Assembly (NCBI GenBank): GCA_936432065.2
Contig: OW386293.2
Coordinates: forward strand, 19,914,234 to 19,978,233
Length of the DNA stretch: 64,000 nt
From: Rutpela maculata
Lineage: Eukaryota; Arthropoda; Insecta; Coleoptera; Cerambycidae
Direction: 5' to 3'
In this document: piece by piece, positions 21,648 to 34,112 of the stretch
How positions within the stretch are numbered: position 1 is the first letter of the stretch
How the letters are laid out: each line of letters starts with the position of its first letter
Program-made: the position numbers and the translations under genes
The notes under the pieces: model-generated
Seen by the model: the letters and a program-made list of their open reading frames with translations, nothing else
What the model was told of the DNA's origin: nothing
Database searches by the model: none

Positions 21648-22899
21648 CTTTACCTTTATTTTCGTAACGACCAATCCACATATTTGTCTCACACAGTAGA
21701 AGGAAAACATTCACGTAAAGAACTTATACGTAACTTTAGTTATATAGTATTTGCAGAAATAAGTGTATGTGTCAAGGAAGTTTTACCAAATTTACAGAAT
21801 ATATAAACATTCCGACCGCATTTTCATAAAATTTCGTAATACGGTTAAGTTATATCACAAGTTACATCTCCAAGATGCATAAAATAATGAAAATATCTGG
21901 TTGAAGTAGAGCTGAAAATTAAACTGGGTAGAAATATTGCCTTTAAAATTGCCTCCGGCTAGGAAAACTTAAATGAGAGGTGGTTATACTCGTACTAATA
22001 CGAATTTCATGAGGTAAAAATTTATAAATTCTGTAAGCTGTTTCCAGTAACTAACTTTAAGCGATTACTTCGTCGGACGTATCTACAATTTCTTGGTAAA
22101 TAAACGCAAGATTAAATAAATAAATAAAAGTTCCTTGTGCAATTTCTCTTGTAAAGTTTTATTTATAAACTCGAAATTTATTAGTTTTTTTTAATAAGCT
22201 GAAAATTGCTACGCTCAAGTTTATGGCATTAGTTAAAGTAGAATTTTTTATCTACATTATATAATATGAGAAACGCATATTTCTACTACGTATCTGCGCG
22301 TATCTTAAGGACTTAAAATTACTCATCTGAATTTAATCACTACCTGTAGCCGAGACTAAAGCCAAACCACATTATGTAATGCAGATTGCAGATAAAATGT
22401 TTTAGTTTAAAAGATTGGGTTGTTGCACTAAGTTAAAATTTGAGGAGAATTTGTATTGAACAATGACAATTATTTATAAAAAATCATTAAAAACATGTAC
22501 AAGTTGAAAATAAAGCCTTATAATATGATATCAGTTATAAAAATATATTGCATTCAAAACGGAGATGAAATCATAAGAGAAGTTAGTTATAAAACGACGA
22601 AAACAGGTACTAATTTAGAAACTCGTTGATAGCGACGGAGAAAAAGGAGAATCGCATCAGTTGCATCTAACATTATATTTAATGTCAAATTCAATTGACA
22701 TTCATAGGTTATAATTCGGTATAGTTTAATAGCATCCAGTTATGGATAAATATAAGTATAGGTGGTGTTCCTGCCGTACTGTGCAAATAATACCACCAAT
22801 TCACCAGAAAAACTATACTTAAGTGTTCTAATAATGAATACTGAACTTAAAAATGAATGATTCGAAGCCACCAGACAAGGACCGAGTCTTTTTACAAGC
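21648..22899. other. No feature seen
   Basis: Unassigned AT-rich sequence with a short (TAAA)n run near 22115. No domain, terminal repeat or RNA gene recognised. Confidence 0.45.
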
Positions 22900-22989
22900 T
22901 TTTATTTAACTTGCCTTGTTAGTATGGGTCAAATCTTGCAACTGAATTTTAAAACAGGTATCCCCAACGTATTGAGCTGAAATTTTGCA

Positions 22990-23179
22990 TACACATTTAG
23001 TTTGGATGACAATGCGTGGTTAGTTATGTGACGTCATTCTAAATCCAATATGGCGGACTCCCAAAGATGACGGACCAGTTATTTTTTATGCACATGATAT
23101 GGGTATCAAATAAAAGGGTTTGCTGAGAAGAATACGAAAAATAAAATGACGTCACACTAAATTCAATATGGCGGACGGT
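22990..23179. repeat. Short direct repeat containing a TGACGTCA-like motif
   Basis: 'gtgacgtcattctaaatcc' with 'aatatggcgga' at about 23030 recurs as 'atgacgtcacactaaattc' with 'aatatggcgga' at about 23150. The second copy abuts the MITE at 23180. Confidence 0.5.
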
Positions 23180-23370
23180 TACACTGTCGTGTACAAAAAA
23201 AAATGGGACAAGTCTTATAACGTATTTTTGCTAAAATCTGTTGTGTACATCTAACTTTAATTTTTGTGACATAGTCAGTCATTTGTCAAAATTCATTGCA
23301 AGTGTGCAAATGTAGACAGATTTACATTAGAAAAAAATAGTTGTCCTATTTTTTTTTGCTCACGATAGTA
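23180..23370. mobile_element. Mariner-type MITE, 191 bp
   Basis: Ends TACACTGTCGTGTAC and, inverted, TACTATCGTGAGC, both followed by an A-run and GGACAA, with TA borders. There is no coding region in the body. The size and ends fit a Tc1/mariner-derived MITE. Confidence 0.8.
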
Positions 23371-23419
23371 CCATTAACTAAATAACGCTATTATACAATT
23401 TGTGTAATGGAGTGAAGGA

Positions 23420-23730
23420 TGGGAGTCAAAAGCTGCATAGCTCGGTGAGGTGGGCATCGTTAGCATTAGTCTGCCACCTGCGTAGGAGAAGGAAAACTCC
23501 AAAATCAAACCCGGACTGAAGTTTCCATCAGGCGCGAATAAGGTTCAACCTGAAATAAGCGGCGGAATGTAATGCACCCAAGTCAAGGTGAGTCCGTGCT
23601 GATGACTGAATGGCAATAGGGTGTCGAAAAATATAATGTCGCGAACGCACCACCTCAGTGCACCAGGGCGCACACTGTTGTATTCAAGCCCATGCCCTTC
23701 TATCCGGATCACTGGGGGGGGGGGGGGGTG
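23420..23730 (+). repeat. GC-richer segment, possible LINE 5' fragment
   Basis: A block of clearly higher GC than its surroundings ('ggtgaggtgggcatcg', 'ctgccacctgcgtagg', 'cgaacgcaccacctcag'), ending in a G-run at 23706-23719. The composition and the G-run suggest the 5' untranslated region of a retrotransposon, but no domain proves this. Confidence 0.3.
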
Positions 23731-23763
23731 ACAGTTTAATTATCCGATACTCGTGGGAACAGC

Positions 23764-23873
23764 ATGGGAAAAGAAATATCTACGCAAAGAAAAAGAAGAC
23801 TAGAAAAAGCTAAGAACAAACGCAAAGAGAAACTTGCTGAAGAAGACGATGAAACAAAACGCATGAAATTAGA
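23764..23873 (+). pseudogene. Lys/Glu-rich coding fragment cut by the hairpin element
   Basis: An open frame from Met at 23764 reads 'MGKEISTQRKRRLEKAKNK' and continues 'EEDDETKRMKLEI'. Such Arg/Lys/Glu repeats begin some insect Helitron-associated and related proteins, but low-complexity sequence of this kind is weak evidence. It runs directly into the palindrome at 23874. Confidence 0.3.
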
Positions 23874-24335
23874 AATAAAATTATTAATTAAGAAAAAACT
23901 TTTTAAAACAAGCTTTTATTCAATATTTCAGTTGTACTAAAATGAAAATAATAATTTTATGCAAGGGGTGTGCTGAATGTTATTTATAAAGGTGAATATA
24001 ATAAAATCGATCGATCGAGATCCTGTATAAATGTACCTACTTATATAGGAACGATGTTAGTATAATCATTGAAAAAATAAATATTTTTAAATTATTTAAT
24101 GTAACAGAATATTAGCTATAATAATTAGGAATAATTATTTTTTTCAGTGATTATCCTAACATCAGGCCTATATAAGTAGGTACTTTTATACAGAATCTCG
24201 ATCGATTATTTTATTATATTGATCTATATAAATGTCATTCAGCACACCCCTTGCATAAAATTATTATTTTCGTACAACTGAAATATTGAATAAAAGCTTG
24301 TTTTTAAAAAGTTTTTTTTAATTAATAATTTTATT
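23874..24335. mobile_element. Hairpin MITE, arms about 205 bp
   Basis: The left arm 23874-24090 and right arm 24140-24335 are inverted copies: 'aataaaattattaatta', 'aagcttttattcaatatttc', 'aggggtgtgctgaatg' and 'tacctacttatatagg' occur in both. A loop of about 50 bp separates them. No target duplication could be fixed because the ends are AT-rich. Confidence 0.7.
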
Positions 24336-25283
24336 ATTGTGAAGACCATTTCAATGTCAAAGAAAAGAAAATTCAAAATGGGTACAGAAAAAGCAACAAA
24401 TTACACAGGTGTACTAAGCATTTTATTTGTGGTAAGTTGTATCCAAATGTAAGAATTTGATTTTTAACATGGGCATATGTTGTAGGAAAAACGGCTATAT
24501 TACAAGTCTAGTGTAGCATTCTAGCTGTTACAAATTTAAATTACCCGTCAAACTGGTGGATAAAGCAGAGTGTATTATTAACGTCTCCAGTTTAGAATGT
24601 TATTCGGATTTTGATTAGTAGGAAAGAAATGGCTTTAATGTGCTTTTATGTATTTTATCTAATTTATATTGGATAAAGTGCAGTTGATTTTGTTAGTTAT
24701 TGATTATGAAGCTCCTAGACGGCCTATACTAGGATGATCCATAAATTAAGACAGGAACTTTAAAAACTCAATATTGAAAACTATGAAACTAAAACTGTGA
24801 AAGTGGTCTAAACTCGGTGAACACATAAACAGTCCGTTACATGCTGTTTATTACTTAGATAGATACTAGCATAAAGTAGGTATCTATATATTATAATTAT
24901 TTATTTTTTGTATAAAGGTCTGTATTATAAATATAAACCTTTCATTATATCTTTAGTAAGTTTCATGTTGACTCTTCTTGAGAATATCGATGGATAATAA
25001 ATAATTTCTTTAGTAGATATACTTATTTTGTTATGTAAAGTAAGTATAGTTAAAAAATTGATCTACTTGAAATAGTAAAATGCATATTAGACATATCATA
25101 TAATATTAATAAAATAAGTTGGTTTGTATTGTCCAATCTATAGCTGTAACGTACCTTGCAGCTTTTGTACTTTCAACCGCTGCAATGCCAAAACGATCGT
25201 CTCCTTTTAAAAATTCTCTGACCATAAATATATCTACCGCAAGTAGAATGTCAGAATTAGCTTTTACAAATATACTGCCTTGG
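24336..25283. other. No feature seen
   Basis: Unassigned AT-rich sequence. Confidence 0.45.
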
Positions 25284-26041
25284 TCGTATTGAAAAAAACT
25301 GTTGCCCAAGGAATCACTACTTCCACATCCAGATTCTATATCCAAGTCACTCACATCGGAAAAACTTTGTATGTGAAAATAATTGTTTATGGAACTTTAA
25401 TAATAAAATATTTAAAATCCTTTACCCCAAAAACCCGTAAAACGATACCCCACATCGGTAGTGGGGTGAGGGTGGTGATAGGGGGGTGGTAGTGGGGGTA
25501 GATGAAGTAAAAAAAATATTTTGAGGTTTCTGGTTCTTGTACATGCACTAAATCACAATTTATTTTCATCCCCTTTAATAATGGGGTGGGGGTGGTAATG
25601 GGGGTGGCTAATGCCAAAAATTATTTTGAGATAGCTTAGCTTAGCTTCTCTTGTATATACTAAATACCAATTTTATGGACTCTTACCTGCTTGATTTACC
25701 CATTTACACCAAGTTTACCCCAATTTGCCCCCAACCCTTCGACGGAACAAGATAAAAATAAAATCTACGAGTAGTTCCAGATCTCGTTAAGGTACACATG
25801 TGTTCCAAATTTCAAGTCAACATCTTAAACGGTTCTAGAGTAACCGTGCGCACAAAAAAGTTACAGACAGACAGACCGACAGACCGACAGACAGACAGAC
25901 AGATAGACAGATAGATAGACAGAAATTTTTTTTCGCTCAAACTTAAAATCTCGACGTTTCATGACATTTTAAGCCTATTTGAACAATAAAAATGTTTAAA
26001 AATTGTTTTGTCGTTACTATACTTCCACTGGATGTGGAAGT
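25284..26041 (-). repeat. Family A repeat, nearly full copy (minus)
   Basis: Bounded by 'acttccacatccag' (25319) and its complement 'ctggatgtggaagt' (26028-26041). Modules in order on the minus strand: the hairpin-forming 5' end, an A/T stretch, 'cgtcgagattttaagtttg'-like sequence, a GTCTGTC microsatellite (25866-25920), 'tctagaaccgtttaag'-like, 'gaacta...agat' block, 'gggttgggggcaaatt', then G-rich modules and the 3' end 'ggaatc...cagtttttttc'. It contains no coding sequence. Confidence 0.7.
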
Positions 26042-26245
26042 AAAATATTAACAATAACAGCAAATACTAATCACTACTAGCTAAACGTCAAATTTACTTT
26101 TGACATATGAGGTTATTTTCTTTGTCGTCAACAATGTCAACTTTTCCGTCTTCTTCTGTTCTGCGCATAAGTTCACATCTAACCGCCGTTGCGATGTCAC
26201 TTCCGTATTCATGGCACATTCAGATAGTCGAAGTTTAATAATCTT

Positions 26246-26945
26246 ACTTCCACGTCCAGTGGAAGTATAATAAAGACAAAAAAATTTAAAAATTTTTATT
26301 GTTCAAATAGGCTTAGAATATCATGAAACGTCGAGATTTTAAGTTTGAGTGAAAAAAATTCTGTCTGTCTGTCTGTCGGTCTGTCCGTAACTTTCTTGTG
26401 CGCACGTTTACTCTGGAACCGTTTAAGATATTGACTTGAAATTTGGTACACGTATGTACTTTAACGAGATCTGGAACTAGATTATATTTTCATATTGTTC
26501 CATCGAAGGGTTGGGTGGTAAATTAGGGTAAATGGGGGGTAAATAGGTAAATGAAGCAGGTAAGAGTCCATAAAATTGGTATTTAGTATATACAAGAGAA
26601 GCTAAGGTCTCAAAAAATTTTTTTGCATTAGCTACCCTCATACCACGCCATCCCCATTATTAAAGGGGACGAAAAAATATTGTGATTTAGTGTGTGTACT
26701 GTGTACAAGAACCGAAAACCTCAAAATATTTTTTTACTTCATCCACCCCCCACTACCCCCGTCACCACCCCCACCCCACTACCGATATGAGGTATCGTTT
26801 TATGGGTTTTGGGGTAGAGGAAATCAAATATTATATTATTTCAGTTCCATAAACAGTTATTTCCACATACAAAATTTTTTCGTTGTGAGAGACTTTGATA
26901 GAAAATCTGGATGTGAAAGTAGTGATTCCTTGGGCAGCGGTTTTG
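26246..26945 (+). repeat. Family A repeat, nearly full copy (plus), head-to-head with the previous one
   Basis: Starts ACTTCCACGTCCAG at 26246 and has the same modules as the 25.3-kb copy in opposite orientation, ending 'ctggatgtgaaagt' and 'ttccttgggcagcggttttg'. With 25284-26041 it forms a giant imperfect inverted repeat with a 205-bp spacer. Confidence 0.7.
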
Positions 26946-27065
26946 TTTAATATGTTGCGCTTAGAATTTTTCTTCCAAATTCCAATATAACTAAATAACC
27001 GCCTCCACTACTATACTTCACCATTTTTGAAAATTCGTCACCAACCCAATCGTTGTGTTTAATTC

Positions 27066-27275
27066 TTTTGAATTTTACTTCAACATTCTGTGGAAGTATA
27101 GTAACTCAAGTTATCAATTTTTTATTGTTCAAATAGGCTTAGAATGTCATGAAAGGTCGAAATCTTAAGTTTGAGAAAAAAGTCTGTCTGTCTGTAACTT
27201 GTTTTTGTTTCCACGATTACTCTGGAACCGGTTGAGGAGTAAATTGGGGTAAGTGGAGGTAAATAAGTAACAAGT
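27066..27275 (+). repeat. Family A repeat, 5' fragment
   Basis: Begins 'acttcaacattctgtggaag' and includes 'caaataggcttagaatgtc', 'tctgtctgtctgtaac' and 'attactctggaaccg', then breaks off. Confidence 0.6.
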
Positions 27276-29160
27276 AAATATTTCTACAATATAACATATT
27301 CGAAGATTTGATAAGTTTGTTGAAACAGAATGAAGACTTATACACTGATAATTATTTGACCTAAGTGGTTTCACTTTCTAATATTATTTCATTTTTGTTA
27401 GTATGCATTTTTAATGTTTTTAACATTTTCCAAAAAAAAAATTGTTTTAATGTTGAACCGCCTTCAAAAAGAAGAACATACACATTACACACGGGTATTG
27501 AGAACCGCTTTCTTTTGTAAATTTTTTGTAATCGGTAAAAAACATGTAAAATGAACCCACATTCCCACGCAGGGAATTTTCAATGAGCATTATTTTTCGA
27601 GATAATAAAATCAAAGATGGTGTCTGTTTTTCAAAACGGCCACTAACACAGCCCATCACCCAAGTTTTTTCAATTACGAAATTGTACGTGAAGACGTTTT
27701 CAACCTTTGAAATTATTCTATAAAAGATTGAACGATTGACAAACTAACATGGCATGATGATTAAATTTAAAATTTTAGCAACGAAACTTAAAAAATTAAC
27801 TTATTTTCAAGAAAACCGTTAAGAATATCCTTTAGAATGCTTAACCATTACTTCATACTTCAATAAATTTAATTTATATAACACCAAACAGGAAAAATAC
27901 AAAAGCAAATTCCATAAAACAGCGTGGTTACGGCGCGGAATTTTTGAAGCCTCTAATTTATATGACGTAGTTACACGAAGCCTTTGAAGAGTGTTAAAAT
28001 ACCATTACTTTCCGTAATAGAAATGATTAACTCAAAACCAACCCAACGCTAACGACCCACGGGCCGTCGACTGGACTCTGTAATATTGTCATATCTGGAT
28101 TAAACATGTTTATATACCTCATAATCTAAAACTTTCATGACTGTAATAACCGACACGGTGGTAAATTAGAATTATACCAGTTTAATAATTACGAATGATG
28201 TTACCGTATCGTAAAATATATTAGTACAGCACCTCTGAGCGCAATTTCAGAATTCCCGGATTCGCTAAGCTCTTACTTGAGCCCCAGCGTTGGAAGTGCG
28301 AACGATCGTAATGCACCAGTATAAAATAAATTCTTTGTATCATTGCGCCACTTACCTTAATAGCGAGAAATTAAATTCGTTGCTAAAAGGAATTTACACG
28401 ATCGTACTGAATTTAATAAAATGAAATGACTCTCCATTTATTTTATTATTTTACATTTTCTGTCAATAGGTTTATTCAAAAGCACTGGTGGGCGAGAAAT
28501 ATACTCCAGTAATAAAGAAAATACAAATAGTGGAGTCAATAGAGACTGAAAATATGCATTATTTCGGAATAATTACGGGAAGCTTCGATTTTCCTAAAAC
28601 CTTTTGATATCACTTTTACGTAGCTTAAATTAAAAAGTTATAAACATAACTAGTGAGGAAATGGTTTATTAATTATTATATTATTTAAACAAAAAGAACA
28701 AATGGACATATAAGGGGGTTCTCGAGGTCGCTGAAACAAATTATGATGTCAAAAAAAGGTAATTCAAAATGGCCAACTTCTGTCAAGCAATAAAATAATT
28801 CAAAACACTATTCAATTAAAAACACAATTTAAATATTCACATAAAAACTTAAAAAGAATCTGAGAAAGCGTTATATATTGTACATAGCATTACAAGACCA
28901 TCTGTGTACAATGCTCTGCGGACACACACACAGCGCAGCGTGCGGGGCAGGTGATGCATACTGCTTGCCGCGAAGATGTTATTTTACTTTCAATCTCTTT
29001 TTATTAGTCAAGCATTATAATTTGGCTCATGGCCCTGTACCACGTGAATGTTTTTAATATGTTTTCGATATTTTAAACAGGATAAAAATTGTAGATCATT
29101 GAGTCAATTTACCGAAAAAACATGATTTTTTCAATATTTCGAGAAAAGTATAGGTTTATA
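27276..29160. other. No feature seen
   Basis: Unassigned AT-rich sequence. No domain, terminal repeat or RNA gene recognised. Confidence 0.45.
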
Positions 29161-31287
29161 TACAGAGTGTCCCAGGATAGATGTAACAAGAGGTGTAATT
29201 TGCCAAAAATTTTGGAATTTTGCAATAGTATTTGGGGATTGAGTCCTGCTTGTTGTAAAACTAAAGTATACCATAAATGACTTGATTTGGTGTTCTACAA
29301 GGTGTTTTATAAGCAAAGTTGTAAAAATCACCACTAATAAAGTACCTTTATTTTTAAAAATATGAAAAAATTCCACTAAGAAAAGTTATTTAGAATGCAA
29401 TTTTATGCCTCTATACCAAATTTCAGGAATATAAAATTATTTTTTTGGCTTTCCCCATTTTTTTGCGAATTAAGAGTTGAATATTTAAAGTAGTGTAGGA
29501 GCAAATGTTAATCATCTCAACAAGTAGGCTATTGGTAAATAAAAAATTGAATATAAGAGATGTAAGAAGGTATAATGTTAATCGAACTGATTGTAAAACA
29601 AGAAACAATTACTGACAGAATATTAATGAGGTTTAAAAATTATAACAAGTAATAAATGTCAAAAACATAACAGATTCACAAACAAATTAATTATTGACCA
29701 ATACAAAACAATGTTTACAATTTTTTTATTATTCGACGTAGCTACCATCCACATCCACACACATTTCGATTCTTCGCCTGAAGTCCTTAAAACTGTTTCG
29801 AATATGATCTAACGGTATGGAGTTTACGGCATTTGTAATTCTCTGCTTCAATACTGCTACATCGTTAGGAAGTGGTTCAGCGTAAACCAACTGCTTAAGG
29901 CGACCCCATAAAAAGAAATCCAATATTGATAGGTCTGGGGATCTCGCCGGCCACTTGATCGGTCCATTCCTGGCAATCCAATTTTCTCCAAAATTTAAAT
30001 TCAACCACCGATTAACCATTTCTGTGGAGTGGCCAGGGCAACCATCATGTTGAAAATGAACTAAAGGCATATCTCTTAAAATATTTAAATGTTCTTCAGA
30101 AAATCTTTCAAGAAGCTGTAAATAAGTGTGCTGGTTTAACCTTCCCTCAATGGTCCAATAACTCCAACGTGATAAGAAACGGCACACCACACATTCAATT
30201 TTTTATAATATTGTCTTCTACAATGAATTCTAAAATTTGGATTTTCAGAAGTCCAAAACCGACAATTCTGAGATGAAACAACGCCATTGGTTGTGAATGT
30301 GAATTGATCTGAGAAAATTATGAAATGATGAAAAAATCTCTCTTCCATGATTTTTTCTCCAATGGTCAAACAAAAATCCAACCTACGGCCGTCATCTCCC
30401 TCTTCAAGCGTATGTTTGTAATTTGCTTTATATGCCCTAATTTTCTTTGCCTTGTAAATTCTTTGGAGTTCAGACTTGCTAATATTAATAAGAGCTGATC
30501 TCTCTCTTAGTGGCATCCTAGGATTTCCTATAACAGAGTTATGAGCTATAATATCCCCAACATTGTCTTCATCATATGCTTTTATTTTTCTTTTCATGTT
30601 AAGAACACTACCAGTAGCCAGAAACTTTTTAATTATTCTCATAGCCTAAGTACGTGACAAAGCAGTGTTTGGAAATTTCAAATTAAATTGGCTTACCACT
30701 TCTCTTAACGAGTTTTCACCGCCAATTCCGTAATTGCACAATATAAACTTTTTCACGCACTGTGAGTACCATTTCACTTAATTTTTTATGTTTGGTTCGT
30801 TAATTTGAAACAGAAATTAAGGATAATATTGACTACGTTTGACAGATATGTCAATAATAAATGATAAATGTGTATCCACTGCTTTTCTCATAACCTACTT
30901 TTAGCTTCTACGTAACTTTAAATATTAATTCACAAAAAATAATTTCTATGCAGTTTTATTTGAATGGTTCAAAATAAAATACTAATTTATTGAAAAAATG
31001 GGAAGTTTCAAAAAAATAATTTTATATTCCTGAAATTTGGTATAGAGGTATAAAATTGCATTCTAAATAACTTTTCTTAGTGGAATTTTTTTCATATTTG
31101 AAAAATAAAGGTACTTTATTAGTGGTGATTCTTACAACTTTGCTTATAAAACACCCTGTAGAACACCAATTGAAGTCATTTTTGTTATACTTTAGTTTTA
31201 CAGGAAGCAGGACTCAATCCTCAAATACCATTCCAAAATGTTTGGTCCATTACACCTCTTGTTACATCTATCCTGGGACACACTGTA
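29161..31287 (-). mobile_element. Mariner-like element with about 290-bp terminal inverted repeats
   Basis: The ends TACAGAGTGTCCCAGGATAG (29161) and, inverted, TACAGTGTGTCCCAGGATAG (31287) start with TA. The arms match for roughly 290 bp each (to about 29460 and from about 31000), including 'caagaggtgtaat' and 'gattgagtcctgctt'. The transposase is inside on the minus strand. Arms this long are unusual for mariner elements, which mostly have repeats of about 30 bp. Confidence 0.88.
29729..30772 (-). pseudogene. Mariner-like transposase, broken by frameshifts and a stop
   Basis: The start Met at 30772 begins a helix-turn-helix region ('VLTVREKVYIVQLRN'), with a frame change near 30725 and an in-frame TAG just before 30642. 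The long open part from 30642 carries 'HFIIFSDQFTF' (first Asp). After a second frame change near 30155 the frame continues with 'VHFQHDGCPGHS' (second Asp) and 'WPARSPDLSILDFFLWG' (third Asp). I count 36 residues between the second and third Asp, unlike the 34 of classical mariner. The C-terminal helices end in 'DVDGSYVE'. The catalytic residues are conserved, so inactivation seems fairly recent. Confidence 0.8.
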
Positions 31288-33062
31288 TATCCCAACATTT
31301 TTTCGTCATCAGATTTACTTAACTTAAGGTCCTACTATAAACGTATGCTGCATTGGTAGGCGAAATAATTTTTTTTTATAAAAGTTATTAAAGTTTATTT
31401 TACCCATAATTTCACGAATTTTAGAGCAAAAAAAATTTTCTTTATATTTTCGTAAAAAAAGGGATTTAATTTAATTTCTAAGGTAAATCCCCTTAAAGCA
31501 TCTTAAAGTACATATTTCAAGCTTTAAAAATCGCTCGTACAGAGATCTAATAACGCGATTTAAACCAGAGAAATAGGTGGTTAAAGTTAGTTATATATAT
31601 ATCAAATTTTATCATTTTCTCAAAATTTTGAAATTTTGGAAGTGTATATCTACAAAAATAAATTTCTGGGATTTTTTTCACTCATCGGATCTTTTTATAC
31701 ATTACTTCAAGAGGAAAACGTGAGACACAAGTTTTTATCTTTAAATTTTTAGAAATGGTAGAGCTTTTACCTATTTCATCGCAAATCTCTTTATGTTCCG
31801 ACTTCATATATGTACTATTCCTATAGACATTCATCTTTATATTTGAAAATATTATAATCCAATAGCTACACGTTTCTTCTTTCATTTGAGGTTTTGTGAG
31901 GTCAATTTCATTAATTAGTTCAAAAGTTACAACAAATTTAGTGTAGCGCTTCGCGCGCCGTAATTACGTATCTCCTTATTCCATTTTCGTGCGTTAAACA
32001 AAAAATCTGGAGCCTACATTTTTGATCGTACAAAAAACTTCGTATACATTTTTTATGTGAAATTTCCCGTAATTTCGAATGGTGAAGAAAAAAAATATTT
32101 TAAGATATCTTTGACAAAGGATTTGGTATATTACAACTAATTTGTTTAATAACAAATTACGGTCGAGGACTATTGTTGGTACCTTTTGGTATGTTGTTTC
32201 TGACATGTTCAGAGATGTATTCTCAAAATTTTCCGCTTCCCGGAATTTTTCCGAAGTGAAAATCTTTATTGACTCCACTGAAAAGAAAATACAAGAGAAA
32301 AACAAAAAAATGCGACAGTGGTCTGGTCAAGGCAAATACTGACTATCAAAAATGTTTAAAACCCTACCAAAAATCTATTTGAAACAGTTTTAATATTTGA
32401 TTCTTACTTCGATAAGTCATCAAATAGTTCCGAACGCATTCGTCGTGTAACATGCGGTCTTTAATCTATTAGAAATACGACACCAATTCCTACATAACAA
32501 AAATAAATTTTGGTCCTTCAATTCCAACAAAGTTAAACTTCAAAACTGCTTTAAATCGTATCTACTATAAAATTGAAGCAATATATGATCAAATTCTCAA
32601 ATCTTCTGTTATACAAGTCTTTTAATAACCTAACCACATGCATATCCATACAGCAAACTAATTTAAGAGAATTTCACGAAGAACTACAATTTGTCATATA
32701 AAGGAGGCAGATATTCATATTACGTTCTAGTTCTTCTGTTATTTCATTGGACTACCTTTAGGAGTCTTCGATTGAAGAAATTATGGATTCGTGAGTAGCC
32801 CAGTCACTTTATACGTGAACCTTTAAAAAATCCAACTGAAGACTTTCCAGCGGGATTTTACGTTAATTTTGGTTGTTATAAAATTTGTTTGTGAGATAAA
32901 TTTGCATAAAAAAGGTCCTATACAAAATTTACCTAGAACCAAGTTTTTGAGATATAGAGCTGAGAAAACTCGGGCATTACGCTGAATTCGTTTCCGCAAC
33001 AACTCTGAGGTAGAATGCAAGACCTAATCCATGGGTTACAAGTTATATTATGATTTTTTTGA
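31288..33062. other. No feature seen
   Basis: AT-rich sequence with many short frames of no recognisable content. Confidence 0.45.
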
Positions 33063-34089
33063 TTATTTTTCGTCTTTGCTGACTTCTTCGTCTCCATCTA
33101 TCTCTTCTATTTTCACTTCTTCAATATTTTCATCTTCATCAACAATCATCTCACCGGAAAATAACGAAATGAGGTCGGCTTAATCATCGTTGAACTCAGA
33201 TTTAACGGTTGTATCCTCGGACATCGTATTGAGACACGACTGGTTCCAACAAGAGCCGACACTATGGAATATACCAATCCCATTTTTCTTCATCCACAAT
33301 TGATGTCACAAAATTTGTGCAATTACAGAAAATAGAATTGAGGAGTTCATCTGGTGCAGGAGGAATCAGAGTAATTGTTGGCTCTAATAAATTATTGTTT
33401 AAAGTCCATTGTTAAGGGTCTAAATCTTCTCCCAGCCAAGTTAGAACCTGGTAATATACCCTAAATAAATGTTGTTGAGTAGCTGCTGCTGTAAGTGGAA
33501 GTGACGATAATTGCATAGGCTTATTTAGTCTAGTGCATTTTGCAAAACTAAAATATCTATAATTATCAATTGAAGTATCTTTTTTTGAAGCTCCGTACAT
33601 AGCTAAAATAAACAACTAGCAAATTTTAGCAGTTTTCTATTTTGAATGCCGCCAATGCTTCCTGTAAATCTGATTTTTTATAACCCTCTTCGGGGTTTAG
33701 GCACTTCTTCTTTAATGTAATATCATAAAACGTATTTGTATGCTAATAATTGAATAAATGAATTGAATTGAATTGAATGTTTTAAATGCGTTTATTTTTC
33801 CTTTTCGAAATAAAGCACTAGTGGTATCGCAACCACTAACGGCATGTAAAAATAGAATATGTTCTCTACAATCTACATACTTCTGGATTGCCCAGGGATT
33901 GTAGATCTTCGATTGGACGTTTCCTTTTCCAGGTTTAAGAAAATAGATATTGTGAGTAATCAGAGTGCGTCCTATTAAAAGTATGAAGAGATCAATATCT
34001 TCTCCAACAACAATTGACCGCTTCAAAGCTGTTTCTATGATTAAAACATCAGCATCATTCGGGGCTTGTATTCTATTAATTTTGAACAT
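33063..34089 (-). pseudogene. Broken gene of a widespread insect family (PIN-like region)
   Basis: The minus-strand frame from 34089 reads 'ADVLIIETALKRS', 'VVGEDIDLFILLI' and 'LFLHAVSGCDTTSALFRKG'. I know this combination from many unannotated insect proteins, where the spaced Asp residues suggest a PIN-like nuclease fold. The frame continues with 'CLNPEEGYKKSDLQEALAAF', 'RVYYQVLTWLGEDLDP' and 'LLNSIFCNC', and ends with an acidic tail and a stop at 33063. Several stops and a (TTGAA)n run at 33758-33778 interrupt it. Only the C-terminal half of the usual protein remains. The family may be mobile or a recurrent retrogene; its role is unknown to me. Confidence 0.6.
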
Positions 34090-34112
34090 TTATAAGTTTC
34101 TCAACCCAATTT

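Noticed and set aside
31994..32342. Overlapping open frames of 66-103 codons on both strands
   Set aside because: No motif, biased composition, and no support from neighbours; chance frames in AT-rich DNA.
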